DNA of 47,220 bases, taken from Gammaproteobacteria bacterium. GTDB lineage: Bacteria; Pseudomonadota; Gammaproteobacteria; Granulosicoccales; Granulosicoccaceae. The stretch's first letter is position 1. The number at the start of each line of letters is the position of its first letter. The notes below the pieces were generated by a model that saw nothing but the letters and a program-made list of their open reading frames with translations, did not search any database and was not told where the DNA came from. This document shows, piece by piece, positions 1 to 7,027 of this stretch. A program made the position numbers and the translations under genes. The stretch covers positions 1-47,220 of the forward strand of contig JAHQVR010000254.1 in the NCBI GenBank assembly GCA_019634245.1. Direction: 5' to 3'.

Positions 1-165
1 CCACGCTCGGGTGCGATTCCAGAAGGGGAATTGGCTCGTCACGATATCTCGAAGCACACCTTTTGGAATGAACGTGTAACCGTCAGTGATAACCGCTCTG
101 TCAGTGAGCAATTCGGTTTGAGACGGCAGCCCACCAATGGGCGTGAAGTAAGAGGGTTCAGTCAT
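1..165 (-). CDS. (S)-ureidoglycine aminohydrolase, N-terminal part (runs off left edge)
   Basis: Only the first 55 codons are present; the gene continues beyond base 1. The N-terminus has a G-G-L-P segment, a 'DRAVITDGYTFIPKGV' stretch and then 'FPFWNRTRAW', which resembles the start of the bicupin enzyme that converts (S)-ureidoglycine to (S)-ureidoglycolate and ammonia (AllE/UGHase family). The ATG overlaps the stop of the upstream allA as ATGA (bases 162-165), so the two are probably translationally coupled. Its place directly after allA supports the assignment, because its product is the AllA substrate. The catalytic cupin residues lie outside the window, so the identification rests on the N-terminus and context. 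Confidence 0.6.
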   Translation of the reverse strand, partial: MTEPSYFTPIGGLPSQTELLTDRAVITDGYTFIPKGVLRDIVTSQFPFWNRTRAW

Positions 166-692
166 GGGTTCGCCTCAACCAAATAAGGAGTATCGAAGGT
201 ATGAATATCACAATTCTCGCCTGGACCTATTCGATCGATCACCGCGAACAGTCCGTGAGTGCCCAAAGGGGTCAGCACCCCATGCCAAGTACCGCGCAAC
301 AAGTTAATACCCTGACCAGGCTCGGTAATAAACGCTCTGAGTTCGCCCGGGGCGTTCTCGTTATCATCGGCGACGACGACAAGGAAATTATCGGATGACA
401 TGGGAATGAAGGCCTGACTCGCTAAAGGATGACGTTCCATCATGGGCACTTTCAATGGAAGCGAGAAACAACGGCTTTTAAATACACTCACGCCTAGCCG
501 ACCTGCATCATCAACATCCAAACGAGCGCGATCATTAAAACGCTCACAGGCACCATTATTAATCACAACATCTATATCGCCGCTCGCATCTATGATGTCG
601 CCAAAGGGCTTAAACGCCTCTGACCGCAAGGGTTCCACCCGCACGACACTCACACTATTGTTCTTCACAGGGTCAATCCCGGAGTTAGTCAT
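162..692 (-). CDS. allA: Ureidoglycolate lyase
   Basis: A 176-residue protein of the AllA family, which splits (S)-ureidoglycolate into glyoxylate and urea in the cytoplasm, the last step of allantoin breakdown. Visible family marks are 'FKPFGDIID' near residue 27, 'CERFNDRARLD' near residue 49, the 'QAFIPMSSDNFLVVVA' strand, the 'GTWHGVLTPLG' cupin-type segment with its His, and the C-terminal 'YLVEANP'. Length is close to the usual 160-175. It follows puuD with a 27-base gap on the same strand and overlaps the next gene by four bases, so it belongs to one urate/allantoin operon. The first ten residues are not conserved-looking and the true start could be slightly later. Confidence 0.93.
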   Translation of the reverse strand: MTNSGIDPVKNNSVSVVRVEPLRSEAFKPFGDIIDASGDIDVVINNGACERFNDRARLDVDDAGRLGVSVFKSRCFSLPLKVPMMERHPLASQAFIPMSSDNFLVVVADDNENAPGELRAFITEPGQGINLLRGTWHGVLTPLGTHGLFAVIDRIGPGENCDIHTFDTPYLVEANP

Positions 693-719
693 AATAGGTG
701 CCTCTACCGATCCTTAACA

Positions 720-1913
720 CTACTCACCAGCTGCGCCTGTAAGAAACCACTGATTGAGCAGTGCGCGCTCATCTTCAGTGATACCCGTGAGATTGCCAAT
801 AGGCATTGCTCTACTCACAACCGTTTGTTGATGTATTAACGGCGCTTGAGACAGTATTTGCTCATCAGTTTCTAACAATATACCTTGGGGAGCCACAGCA
901 AACCCAGGCTGGGTTGGCTGCTGTGCATGACAACTGACGCATCGTGCATCAACCACCGCTTTAACCTCTGCAAAAGAAACCGCCTCACTGCTGCCGATGG
1001 CCTGGGTTTTTGGGACGGTCATGGCCGCAACACCCATCAACAACGCAATTGCCACCAACAAAGGAGCTAGCCCGGCTTTGCCAAAATGTCGATTGACGAA
1101 ATACACCCGTATTAACGCACCGGAGAGTGTGATCGCCAGCAGAATAAGCCAGTTGTATTCATGGCCGAATGTCATCGCATAATGATTACTAATCATGATG
1201 AACAACACGGGCAACGTAAAATAGGTGTTATGTACTGAGCGCTGCTTGCCACGAATACCATGAATAGGGTCGGGCTCACGCCCTTCTGCTTTGGCTTGTA
1301 CCAGATCTTTCTGACCTGGAATGATGATAAACCGAACGTTCGCTACCATGATCGTGCCAAGCATTGCGCCAAAGTGAATGTAAGCACCTCGACCGCTAAA
1401 GAGCTGACACAGCCCCCATGCCACTACAATTAAAAACACACTTAATAGTGCGGTAAGCAGACGGTCGTTCTCTCCAATAGCAGAGCGACAGAGAAAGTCG
1501 TAAAACACCCAACCCACGATAAGAACGAGCGTCCCAATGCCTATAGCAACCGGTTTGCTAATGTCAGCCACGGTCGGGTCTATCAAATAGATTTCTGCAC
1601 CATACCAGTAGAGAATTGCCAGCAATAACACACCCGACAGCCAAGTCCAGTAGGCTTCCCATTTAAACCAGTGGAGTTTTTCCGGCAATGTCTGCGGTGC
1701 TATTTTGTATTTCTGAGAATGATAGAAACCACCCCCATGAACTGCCCACAATTCACCACCAACGCCTTTGTCGCTATCTGATTCTTCTTTGGGTTCAACC
1801 AGGTGGTTATCTAAAAACACAAAATACAGTGATGCACCAATCCAGGCGATGCCAACGATAAGGTGAAGCCAGCGAACCAACAAACTGAGCCAATCGACTA
1901 CAAATGCTTCCAT
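720..1913 (-). CDS. puuD: Membrane-bound urate hydroxylase/oxidase PuuD with C-terminal cytochrome c domain
   Basis: A 397-residue integral membrane protein with about eight hydrophobic segments, beginning with 'WLHLIVGIAWIGASLYFV' and a conserved 'WAVHGGGFYHSQKY' loop near residue 56, as in the PuuD (DUF989) family that oxidises urate to 5-hydroxyisourate. A C-terminal haem-binding motif C325-V-S-C-H329 followed by a 'SRAMPIG' segment forms a class I cytochrome c domain that should face the periplasm. This form sends electrons to a respiratory chain instead of producing peroxide as soluble uricase does. hiuH, for the next reaction, lies 30 bases upstream and allA 27 bases downstream on the same strand. 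Both the oxidase region and the cytochrome domain appear complete. Confidence 0.92.
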   Translation of the reverse strand: MEAFVVDWLSLLVRWLHLIVGIAWIGASLYFVFLDNHLVEPKEESDSDKGVGGELWAVHGGGFYHSQKYKIAPQTLPEKLHWFKWEAYWTWLSGVLLLAILYWYGAEIYLIDPTVADISKPVAIGIGTLVLIVGWVFYDFLCRSAIGENDRLLTALLSVFLIVVAWGLCQLFSGRGAYIHFGAMLGTIMVANVRFIIIPGQKDLVQAKAEGREPDPIHGIRGKQRSVHNTYFTLPVLFIMISNHYAMTFGHEYNWLILLAITLSGALIRVYFVNRHFGKAGLAPLLVAIALLMGVAAMTVPKTQAIGSSEAVSFAEVKAVVDARCVSCHAQQPTQPGFAVAPQGILLETDEQILSQAPLIHQQTVVSRAMPIGNLTGITEDERALLNQWFLTGAAGE

Positions 1914-1943
1914 GGGAACGGTTATGCCTTAAACGGTGATGGC

Positions 1944-2294
1944 TTAACTGCCACGATAGGTAGAATAGCTCCAAGGGGACACCAGCAGAGGCACATGATA
2001 GTGCGATTCTTGCCCTATTCCGAAACGTATAACCACTTGATCGACAAACGGCGGAGTTGTCAGTGCATGCCCGGCCTGCCGAAAATAGTCGCCGGCGTGA
2101 AAAACGAGTTCGTACAATCCGATGCCGGCATCTGGCAATAGTGGCTCATCCGTTCGACCATCAGAATTTGTGGTTTGAGTACAGAGCAATTGCCGTTGAT
2201 CATCGATGCGAAACAGCTCGATTTTTATTCCGGCACCGGGTATGCCGGCGGCGGTATCTAACACATGTGTCGATAGGCTGGCCATTATTGGCAT
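1944..2294 (-). CDS. uraH: 5-hydroxyisourate hydrolase (transthyretin-related)
   Basis: Hydrolyses 5-hydroxyisourate, the unstable product of PuuD, to OHCU. The family signatures are all visible: N-terminal 'LSTHVLDTA' with the catalytic His, 'TNSDGRTDEPLL' with the Arg, 'ESHYHVPLLVSP' with the second His, and the invariant C-terminal Y-R-G-S. The reading frame is open to a GTG at 2429, but the extra 45 residues do not look like this family, which normally begins just before 'STHVLD'; ATG codons at 2294 and 2285 give the usual length of about 115. First gene of the minus-strand operon hiuH-puuD-allA-ureidoglycine hydrolase; the roughly 160 bases to uraD should carry divergent promoters. Confidence 0.92.
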   Translation of the reverse strand: MPIMASLSTHVLDTAAGIPGAGIKIELFRIDDQRQLLCTQTTNSDGRTDEPLLPDAGIGLYELVFHAGDYFRQAGHALTTPPFVDQVVIRFGIGQESHYHVPLLVSPWSYSTYRGS

Positions 2295-2453
2295 GCGCCC
2301 TGGGTGGAGTGGATCAATGGCGTAGATTCCAATTGCACGTTTGAGTCGATTGTAAACAATTAGCCAACCCATTGGATACAATATAGCTTTCCTAGGCATG
2401 AAATAGACGCCCACAACGATGGCTGTCACACATTATCAAATGGATAAACCACA

Positions 2454-2984
2454 GTGACAGGTAATAACACCTTTGATGATCCTCCAAGCGGAATGGATGA
2501 ACCAACCTTTTTGAAAACGTTTGGTGGCATCTATGAACACTCGCCATGGATAGCCAGTCGCACTTGGCAAAGTGGCTTGAACAATGATCACGACACGGCC
2601 ATTGGACTGGCACAAGCAATGGCAAAGACAGTGATGGCTGCCTCAGAGTCTGAGCAATTAGCCCTAATTAAAGCCCACCCCGATCTTGCTGGACGAGAGG
2701 CCGAGAGTGGTTCACTCACATCAGAATCCACCGAAGAACAACAAAGTGCAGGACTGTCCAATTGCTCCGCAGAAGAGGTTTTGCACTTTCAAAAGCTTAA
2801 CAAGCTATACAAAGACAAGCATGGGTTCCCCTTTATCCTAGCCGTTCGTAACCGCAATCGGCAGGAGATAAAAGCGTGCTTTGAGAATCGACTGAATAAC
2901 GATAGTGACACGGAGTTTGCTACCGCACTGGAGCAAATCAACACCATTGCACTGTTGCGATTGAGTAAATTAGTAGAAATATGA
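2454..2984 (+). CDS. uraD: OHCU decarboxylase (2-oxo-4-hydroxy-4-carboxy-5-ureidoimidazoline decarboxylase)
   Basis: Converts OHCU, made by 5-hydroxyisourate hydrolase, to (S)-allantoin. Family marks are 'FGGIYEHSPWIA' near residue 23, the catalytic 'KAHPDLAGR' near residue 68, 'LNKLYKDKHGFPFILAVR' near residue 120, and a final helix with 'TIALLRLSKLV'. The open frame begins with GTG at 2454; an ATG at 2493, just before the conserved helix, is an equally good or better start (about 163 residues). It is divergent from the hiuH-puuD-allA operon. Together PuuD, hydroxyisourate hydrolase and UraD take urate to allantoin. Confidence 0.93.
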   Translation: MTGNNTFDDPPSGMDEPTFLKTFGGIYEHSPWIASRTWQSGLNNDHDTAIGLAQAMAKTVMAASESEQLALIKAHPDLAGREAESGSLTSESTEEQQSAGLSNCSAEEVLHFQKLNKLYKDKHGFPFILAVRNRNRQEIKACFENRLNNDSDTEFATALEQINTIALLRLSKLVEI

Positions 2985-3028
2985 TCGGATTTGATAGCAA
3001 CTGCAAGGCTGTCATATGGATGCCACAG

Positions 3029-3070
3029 AAAAGATCGTTTCCGCTGAGCGTTTTCAGATCTTTTTCCTTC
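3029..3070 (+). terminator. Possible rho-independent terminator after uraD
   Basis: Arms AAAAGATC (3029-3036) and GATCTTTT (3057-3064) are complementary, and the interior CGC-TGA-GCG can extend the fold. The second arm runs into a T-rich stretch. It lies about 45 bases after the uraD stop. The interior loop is large, so its strength is uncertain. Confidence 0.4.
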
Positions 3071-3104
3071 TTAGTATTTCAAGGAGCTCAGCTACCCTTA
3101 CACC

Positions 3105-3287
3105 GTGTTTTCCACGTTGTCTGAAAATAAAATGTACAACGAAAATCTAGATCACTGGAACACGTTTTCACAAGATCAACGTCGATCTGGTGAAACTCGA
3201 ACACTCATCGTCATTGGCATTGCTCACATTGTTCTTAAAATCCAAAATCGCGAGCCGCACAGCTCGGAGATTACGGTGACTACTTAA
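3105..3287 (+). pseudogene. Remnant of a DmeF-like cation diffusion facilitator (internal deletion, frame kept)
   Basis: A 60-codon frame (GTG 3105, or ATG 3132). Residues 15-38, with 'DHWNTFSQDQ', 'RSGETRTLIVIGI', resemble the N-terminus of DmeF-type Co/Ni efflux CDF proteins, where a His/Trp/Phe segment and 'ERRTxxVV' precede the first membrane helix. The frame then jumps to 'AHIVLKIQNREPH', which resembles the C-terminal strand of these proteins. The roughly 250 residues between, with all transmembrane helices, are missing. The stop is three bases before the HupE/UreJ-like gene, where intact CDF genes are found in related loci as far as I recall. The similarity is read by eye and short, so the family call is tentative; a real small protein cannot be excluded. 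Confidence 0.5.
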
Positions 3288-3290
3288 ACT

Positions 3291-4022
3291 ATGCTTCAGA
3301 CATTCTCTATGGCGCTATTAGCACATTTCCAGAAAACGTCAATCAAAGTTGCCGTACTTATCATACTGGTTTATACCGGAAACACAGCATACGCGCACAA
3401 CGTGACGCCTGGCGACGCGGGCTACATTCAGGAAATTTGGGGTGTTCACATCATTCCGTTTATGTACCTCGGTGCGAAACACATGGTTACCGGATACGAC
3501 CACATACTGTTCCTGTTCGGTGTCATCTTTTTCTTATATAAATTCCGGGATGTCGCGATTTACGTAAGTTTGTTTGCTGTTGGACATTCGATCACTATGC
3601 TCTTCGGAGTCTGGTATGGCTGGGGCGTCAACGCGTATATCGTTGATGCAATCATCGGATTCTCGGTAGTGTACAAAGCACTCGACAATCTTGGTGCTTT
3701 GCATAAATGGTTTGGCTACCAACCCAACACAAAAACAGCGACATTCCTTTTCGGCCTCATCCACGGTACTGGCCTGGCGACCAAAATCCTGGAGTACCAA
3801 ATATCCGACGATGGCCTTCTATCTAACCTACTGGCGTTCAACGTGGGGGTCGAGATCGGTCAGATTTTAGCGCTCTGTGTCATCTTGATAGTCATGGGCT
3901 ATGTACGCCGAAGTGAGAATTTTCCCAAGTACGCCATTGGCGCTAATCTTCTGATGATACTGCTTGGTCTTGCACTCATAGCGCAACACATTTTTGGTTA
4001 TCTCCACTCGCACGCTCATTAA
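3291..4022 (+). CDS. HupE/UreJ-like membrane protein (predicted Ni/Co permease or accessory)
   Basis: A 243-residue membrane protein with an N-terminal signal-like helix ending 'TAYAHN', then about six hydrophobic segments. Characteristic features are 'GAKHMVTGYDHILFLFGVI' near residue 62, with its His and Asp, 'LFAVGHSITMLFGV' near residue 95, 'FGLIHGTGLA' near residue 155 and 'FNVGVEIGQ'. These His/Asp positions are typical of the HupE/UreJ family, thought to bring nickel or cobalt across the membrane. The C-terminus ends in H-S-H-A-H. There are no urease or hydrogenase genes in the window, so the metal is not fixed by context. It starts three bases after the CDF remnant and is followed 13 bases later by the anchor protein, likely one transcript. 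Confidence 0.8.
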   Translation: MLQTFSMALLAHFQKTSIKVAVLIILVYTGNTAYAHNVTPGDAGYIQEIWGVHIIPFMYLGAKHMVTGYDHILFLFGVIFFLYKFRDVAIYVSLFAVGHSITMLFGVWYGWGVNAYIVDAIIGFSVVYKALDNLGALHKWFGYQPNTKTATFLFGLIHGTGLATKILEYQISDDGLLSNLLAFNVGVEIGQILALCVILIVMGYVRRSENFPKYAIGANLLMILLGLALIAQHIFGYLHSHAH

Positions 4023-4035
4023 AAGGCTCTTTCTT

Positions 4036-4650
4036 ATGTTCAACATTGACAATCCCAAATTGGAAGAGCTGCCTACCTTGGCTCGGTTAAAGCGTTCCAC
4101 CATTGTAGCTGTTATCGGTGCGGCGCTGATTCTCATCGCTGTGGTGTTGCCCGCCGAGTACGGTATTGACCCTACTGGTGCTGGTCAGGTGTTGGGTCTG
4201 ACCAAAATGGGAGAAATTAAACTCGAACTACGCCAGGAAGCTGAGGAGGATCACGAAGACGAGGAAAACAGTCATTCGTTCAATATCTTCGATAGCGTTC
4301 TTGGTGTTTTAGTTGGTAGAGCAATCGCTCAGGACACCTGGCAGGACACGATAGCGTTTACATTGGAGCCTGGAGAGCATACTGAGACAAAGCTTGTAAT
4401 GATTGAAGGCGCTGAGGCTCAGTATGTTTGGACGGCTACAGGCGGCCGGATCAACTTTGATCTGCACGCCCACGGTGGTGGTCAATCAAAGACTTACGAG
4501 AAAGGGCGGGGAGCAACCAATGGTGAGGGTAGTTTTGTTGCGCCATTCAAGGGTGAGCATGGTTGGTTTTGGCGCAACCGTGACAACTCGGCAATCACAA
4601 TTACCCTCAAAATCAACGGTGATTATCTCGAAATTATTCGTAGTGAGTAA
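4036..4650 (+). CDS. Membrane-anchored periplasmic protein of unknown function ('transmembrane anchor protein' linked to HupE/UreJ)
   Basis: About 204 residues from the ATG at 4036; the open frame extends 14 codons further upstream but overlaps the previous gene. One N-terminal transmembrane helix follows 'LARLKRST', then an acidic, His-containing stretch ('EEDHEDEENSHS'), a region with 'WQDTIAFTLEPGEH', and a compact domain with 'VWTATGGRINFDLHAHG' and 'GEHGWFWRNRDN'. Positive charges before the helix suggest N-in, C-periplasmic topology. His and acidic residues suggest metal binding, which is an inference. Genes of this type sit beside HupE/UreJ and CDF genes in other proteobacteria, as I recall. 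No enzymatic motif was recognised. Confidence 0.75.
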   Translation: MFNIDNPKLEELPTLARLKRSTIVAVIGAALILIAVVLPAEYGIDPTGAGQVLGLTKMGEIKLELRQEAEEDHEDEENSHSFNIFDSVLGVLVGRAIAQDTWQDTIAFTLEPGEHTETKLVMIEGAEAQYVWTATGGRINFDLHAHGGGQSKTYEKGRGATNGEGSFVAPFKGEHGWFWRNRDNSAITITLKINGDYLEIIRSE

Positions 4651-4816
4651 CGCACCCTTATTGAAGTTTTACTCTCGCACTACTCTAATGCGGACGGTTG
4701 TTCTTGGGCGATAAACAACTGGACTGAGCACGCAGCAGAACTGCTGGAAGCTGGTACAATCAGCCGTGCAGATTGATGTAGGAGTAAGGTGGCTCATGGC
4801 TGATGGGGAGTATTGA

Positions 4817-4999
4817 ATGTCGACCTATATACCCGTTTTAATTTGGACTATTAGCGCAATAATTTGCGCGTATGTAGCCAAAAAACGTGGGGTAAAAGCC
4901 ACAGTTGTGCGATCTGTTTTTGTGGCACTCGTAGGGCCGTTTGCCATCCCATTCGTACTCATGGTAAAACCAGAAAAGTCTGTTCAGGGAGAACAGTAA
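4817..4999 (+). CDS. Small membrane protein of unknown function (60 aa)
   Basis: Two predicted membrane helices ('IPVLIWTISAIICAYVA' and 'SVFVALVGPFAIPFVLM') are separated by a basic loop 'KKRGVKATVVR', with a short polar tail. The ATG is preceded by GGGGAG at a good ribosome-binding distance, which supports real translation. Small two-helix proteins of this shape, with a G-P-F-A motif in the second helix, are common in proteobacteria and have no assigned job. It stands alone between the metal-related group and murQ, converging with murQ. Confidence 0.65.
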   Translation: MSTYIPVLIWTISAIICAYVAKKRGVKATVVRSVFVALVGPFAIPFVLMVKPEKSVQGEQ

Positions 5000-5016
5000 T
5001 ACACTATTTTGGCAGC

Positions 5017-5913
5017 TTAACGCTTCATTTCTTCCAGAACGGCCCGTAACGAACCCTGCTGTTGCTCCAGCTTAACTCGCGCTTCATCAACGGGAACCCC
5101 TGCGGCAACCACAGCAGCAAGTTTCACCCAACCATCGGTTTTATCTAACGCCTGTTGAGCAGACTCCGTTGCCAAATTCGGATGTATGGCCTGCAACATG
5201 CGCAGGCGCCGGTCATCAAGCTTACGATTCACCGCCGCCATATCCACCATTAAATTCCCGTAGGTGCGATTCAATCGAATCATTAATGTGGTGCTAAACA
5301 GATTGAGTATAATTTTCTGGGACGTCCCTGCACTCATGCGAGTTGAACCACCAAGCACCTCGTTCCCACTATTAAGAAAAACCGCACACTCAGCCGCATG
5401 CATCAAGGGCGTATCCGGGTTGTTAGCAATCCCGATACTATAGGCTCCTGCAGCGCGTGCGGCTTCTATCCACGCCACCGTCCAGGGTGATCGGCCACTG
5501 GCGGCTAATCCGACCACCACATCGTGCTGAGATAGCTCTAATTGCTGAGCTTCAGCTATCGCATTCGACGCATCATCTTCGACGCCCTCGACACTGTGGA
5601 GCAAAGCTCGTTCACCCCCGGCGATACTCAAATGCAGTCGATCACTGGGCCAACCATAGGTCGGCCACAACTCCGCACCATCTTGCACCGCCAATCGACC
5701 CGACGCGCCAGCGCCAACCATAATCAACCGACCTTGGCCCTGGCCCAGCCGCGTCGAAGCTTGTGAGACCGCTTCTGCCAGCTCAGCTTGTACAGCCGCC
5801 ACCGCATCGACAGCAGAGCGCTGACTCGCGAGCAATACCTGCAACAGATCCATATTGCTGCGGGTATCAAGATCCATCAGTGTGGGGTCTAGAAATTCGG
5901 TGTTTGATTTCAT
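5017..5913 (-). CDS. murQ: N-acetylmuramic acid 6-phosphate etherase
   Basis: 298 residues, the normal MurQ length. The SIS domain has 'LIMVGAGASGRLAVQDGAEL' near residue 63, with the first catalytic-type Glu, 'AGGERALLHSVEGVEDD' with the second, 'ASGRSPWTVAWI' (phosphosugar loop) and 'GSTRMSAGTSQKIILN'. The C-terminal UBA-like helices include 'RRLRMLQAI'. It cleaves the lactyl ether of MurNAc-6-phosphate to GlcNAc-6-phosphate plus D-lactate during cell-wall recycling. nagA, which uses the product GlcNAc-6-phosphate, is about 6.5 kb away on the same strand. It is divergent from the metallophosphoesterase at 5964 with about 50 bases between. Confidence 0.95.
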   Translation of the reverse strand: MKSNTEFLDPTLMDLDTRSNMDLLQVLLASQRSAVDAVAAVQAELAEAVSQASTRLGQGQGRLIMVGAGASGRLAVQDGAELWPTYGWPSDRLHLSIAGGERALLHSVEGVEDDASNAIAEAQQLELSQHDVVVGLAASGRSPWTVAWIEAARAAGAYSIGIANNPDTPLMHAAECAVFLNSGNEVLGGSTRMSAGTSQKIILNLFSTTLMIRLNRTYGNLMVDMAAVNRKLDDRRLRMLQAIHPNLATESAQQALDKTDGWVKLAAVVAAGVPVDEARVKLEQQQGSLRAVLEEMKR

Positions 5914-5963
5914 GACGGCAAAATCTGAGTCGAGGACACTGAAACGGTATCACAGACATCGGC

Positions 5964-6965
5964 GTGGCCCGCGAGTACCTGCTGCTGCATTACACTCAGT
6001 TACCTATGGATGATCCAATCATTAACTATTTGGGCCATGAGCGCGCTGACACCGCAAAGCTGCACAAGCGCTTGGAGCGAGAGCGCTGGAAAGCCAAAGC
6101 GCACGCCTACGAAAACAGTAAGCGAATATCCTGGAAGTCTATTCGATCAACACGCAATATTGCTAAGACACTGCTACGTGTGAGCGGGCTCTCAGCCCGT
6201 GCCGCTCGCAATGCATTAGCTCTTGAAGTTACTCACATCAAACATCGGGTGCCAAACCTGCCTGACGCTCTTGAAGGGTTCAAACTGCTGCATTTGAGTG
6301 ATCTGCATTTTCCTGAAGATACAGCGCTTACCCGAGCGCAGGTTGAAGCAACCCAAATGCTACTCACCTCATTGGAGGCACAGTGTGTGGTTCTAACGGG
6401 CGACTACCGAGATCGTACCTTTGGCCCATTTGACATCGCCTTAGCCGGGCTGGCCGATGTGCTCTCGGCATTACCACAACCGAAATACGCGGTTTTGGGG
6501 AACCATGATTCGGCTTTGATGATCGAACCCATGGAATCAATGAGTATTCAAGTATTAATGAACGAACACGCCGATATAACGGTGGAGTCAAAACGAGTGC
6601 GTGTAGCTGGCGTGGATGACCCTTATTATTACCAAACAGATGACCTACCAAGCGCCATTGACGGCAAACTCCCAGCAGATGTAACGGTACTGTTAGCCCA
6701 CACTCCGGATCTTTTACATTCTGCGGCTCAGACATCGGTAAACTTATACTTATGTGGGCATACACACGGTGGTCAGATTTGTTTACCCGGCGGCAAGCCC
6801 ATCGTGTCTAACACATCAGTTTCGGCACAATACCGAACTGGACTCTGGACAATTGGTGATATGAGTGGATACACGCATCGCGGCTGTGGGACCTCTATAA
6901 TTAACGCCAGATTCAATTGCCCCCCTGAAATCGCTTTGCACAGCTTGCATCGTAACAATGATTAA
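5964..6965 (+). CDS. Metallophosphoesterase, YkuE/YaeI-like
   Basis: The 333-residue protein has the calcineurin-type dinuclear metal site: 'LLHLSDLHF' near residue 112, 'VVLTGDYRDR' near residue 145, 'AVLGNHDS' near residue 178, 'VLLAHTPD' near residue 246 and 'LCGHTHGGQICLPGG' near residue 268. The G-H-T-H-G-G-Q form and size match YkuE/YaeI proteins, some of which act on UDP-sugar lipid or lipid A intermediates at the inner membrane. The first 100 residues are basic and helical and have no known motif. The start is GTG at 5964, or ATG at 6006. Substrate unknown. Confidence 0.85.
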   Translation: MAREYLLLHYTQLPMDDPIINYLGHERADTAKLHKRLERERWKAKAHAYENSKRISWKSIRSTRNIAKTLLRVSGLSARAARNALALEVTHIKHRVPNLPDALEGFKLLHLSDLHFPEDTALTRAQVEATQMLLTSLEAQCVVLTGDYRDRTFGPFDIALAGLADVLSALPQPKYAVLGNHDSALMIEPMESMSIQVLMNEHADITVESKRVRVAGVDDPYYYQTDDLPSAIDGKLPADVTVLLAHTPDLLHSAAQTSVNLYLCGHTHGGQICLPGGKPIVSNTSVSAQYRTGLWTIGDMSGYTHRGCGTSIINARFNCPPEIALHSLHRNND

Positions 6966-7027
6966 CTAACACCATACGCACCGACAATAAAGCGTCACGC
7001 GTCTGTAAACGGATAACCGATATACCC

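Noticed and set aside
2349..2360. ATTGT-AA-ACAAT inverted repeat between hiuH and uraD as a purine-regulator operator.
   Set aside because: The arms are short, A+T-rich and common by chance, and no regulator gene is present to compare with.
3291..4022. Reading the HupE/UreJ gene as evidence of a urease or hydrogenase operon.
   Set aside because: No urease structural or accessory genes and no hydrogenase genes appear in the window.
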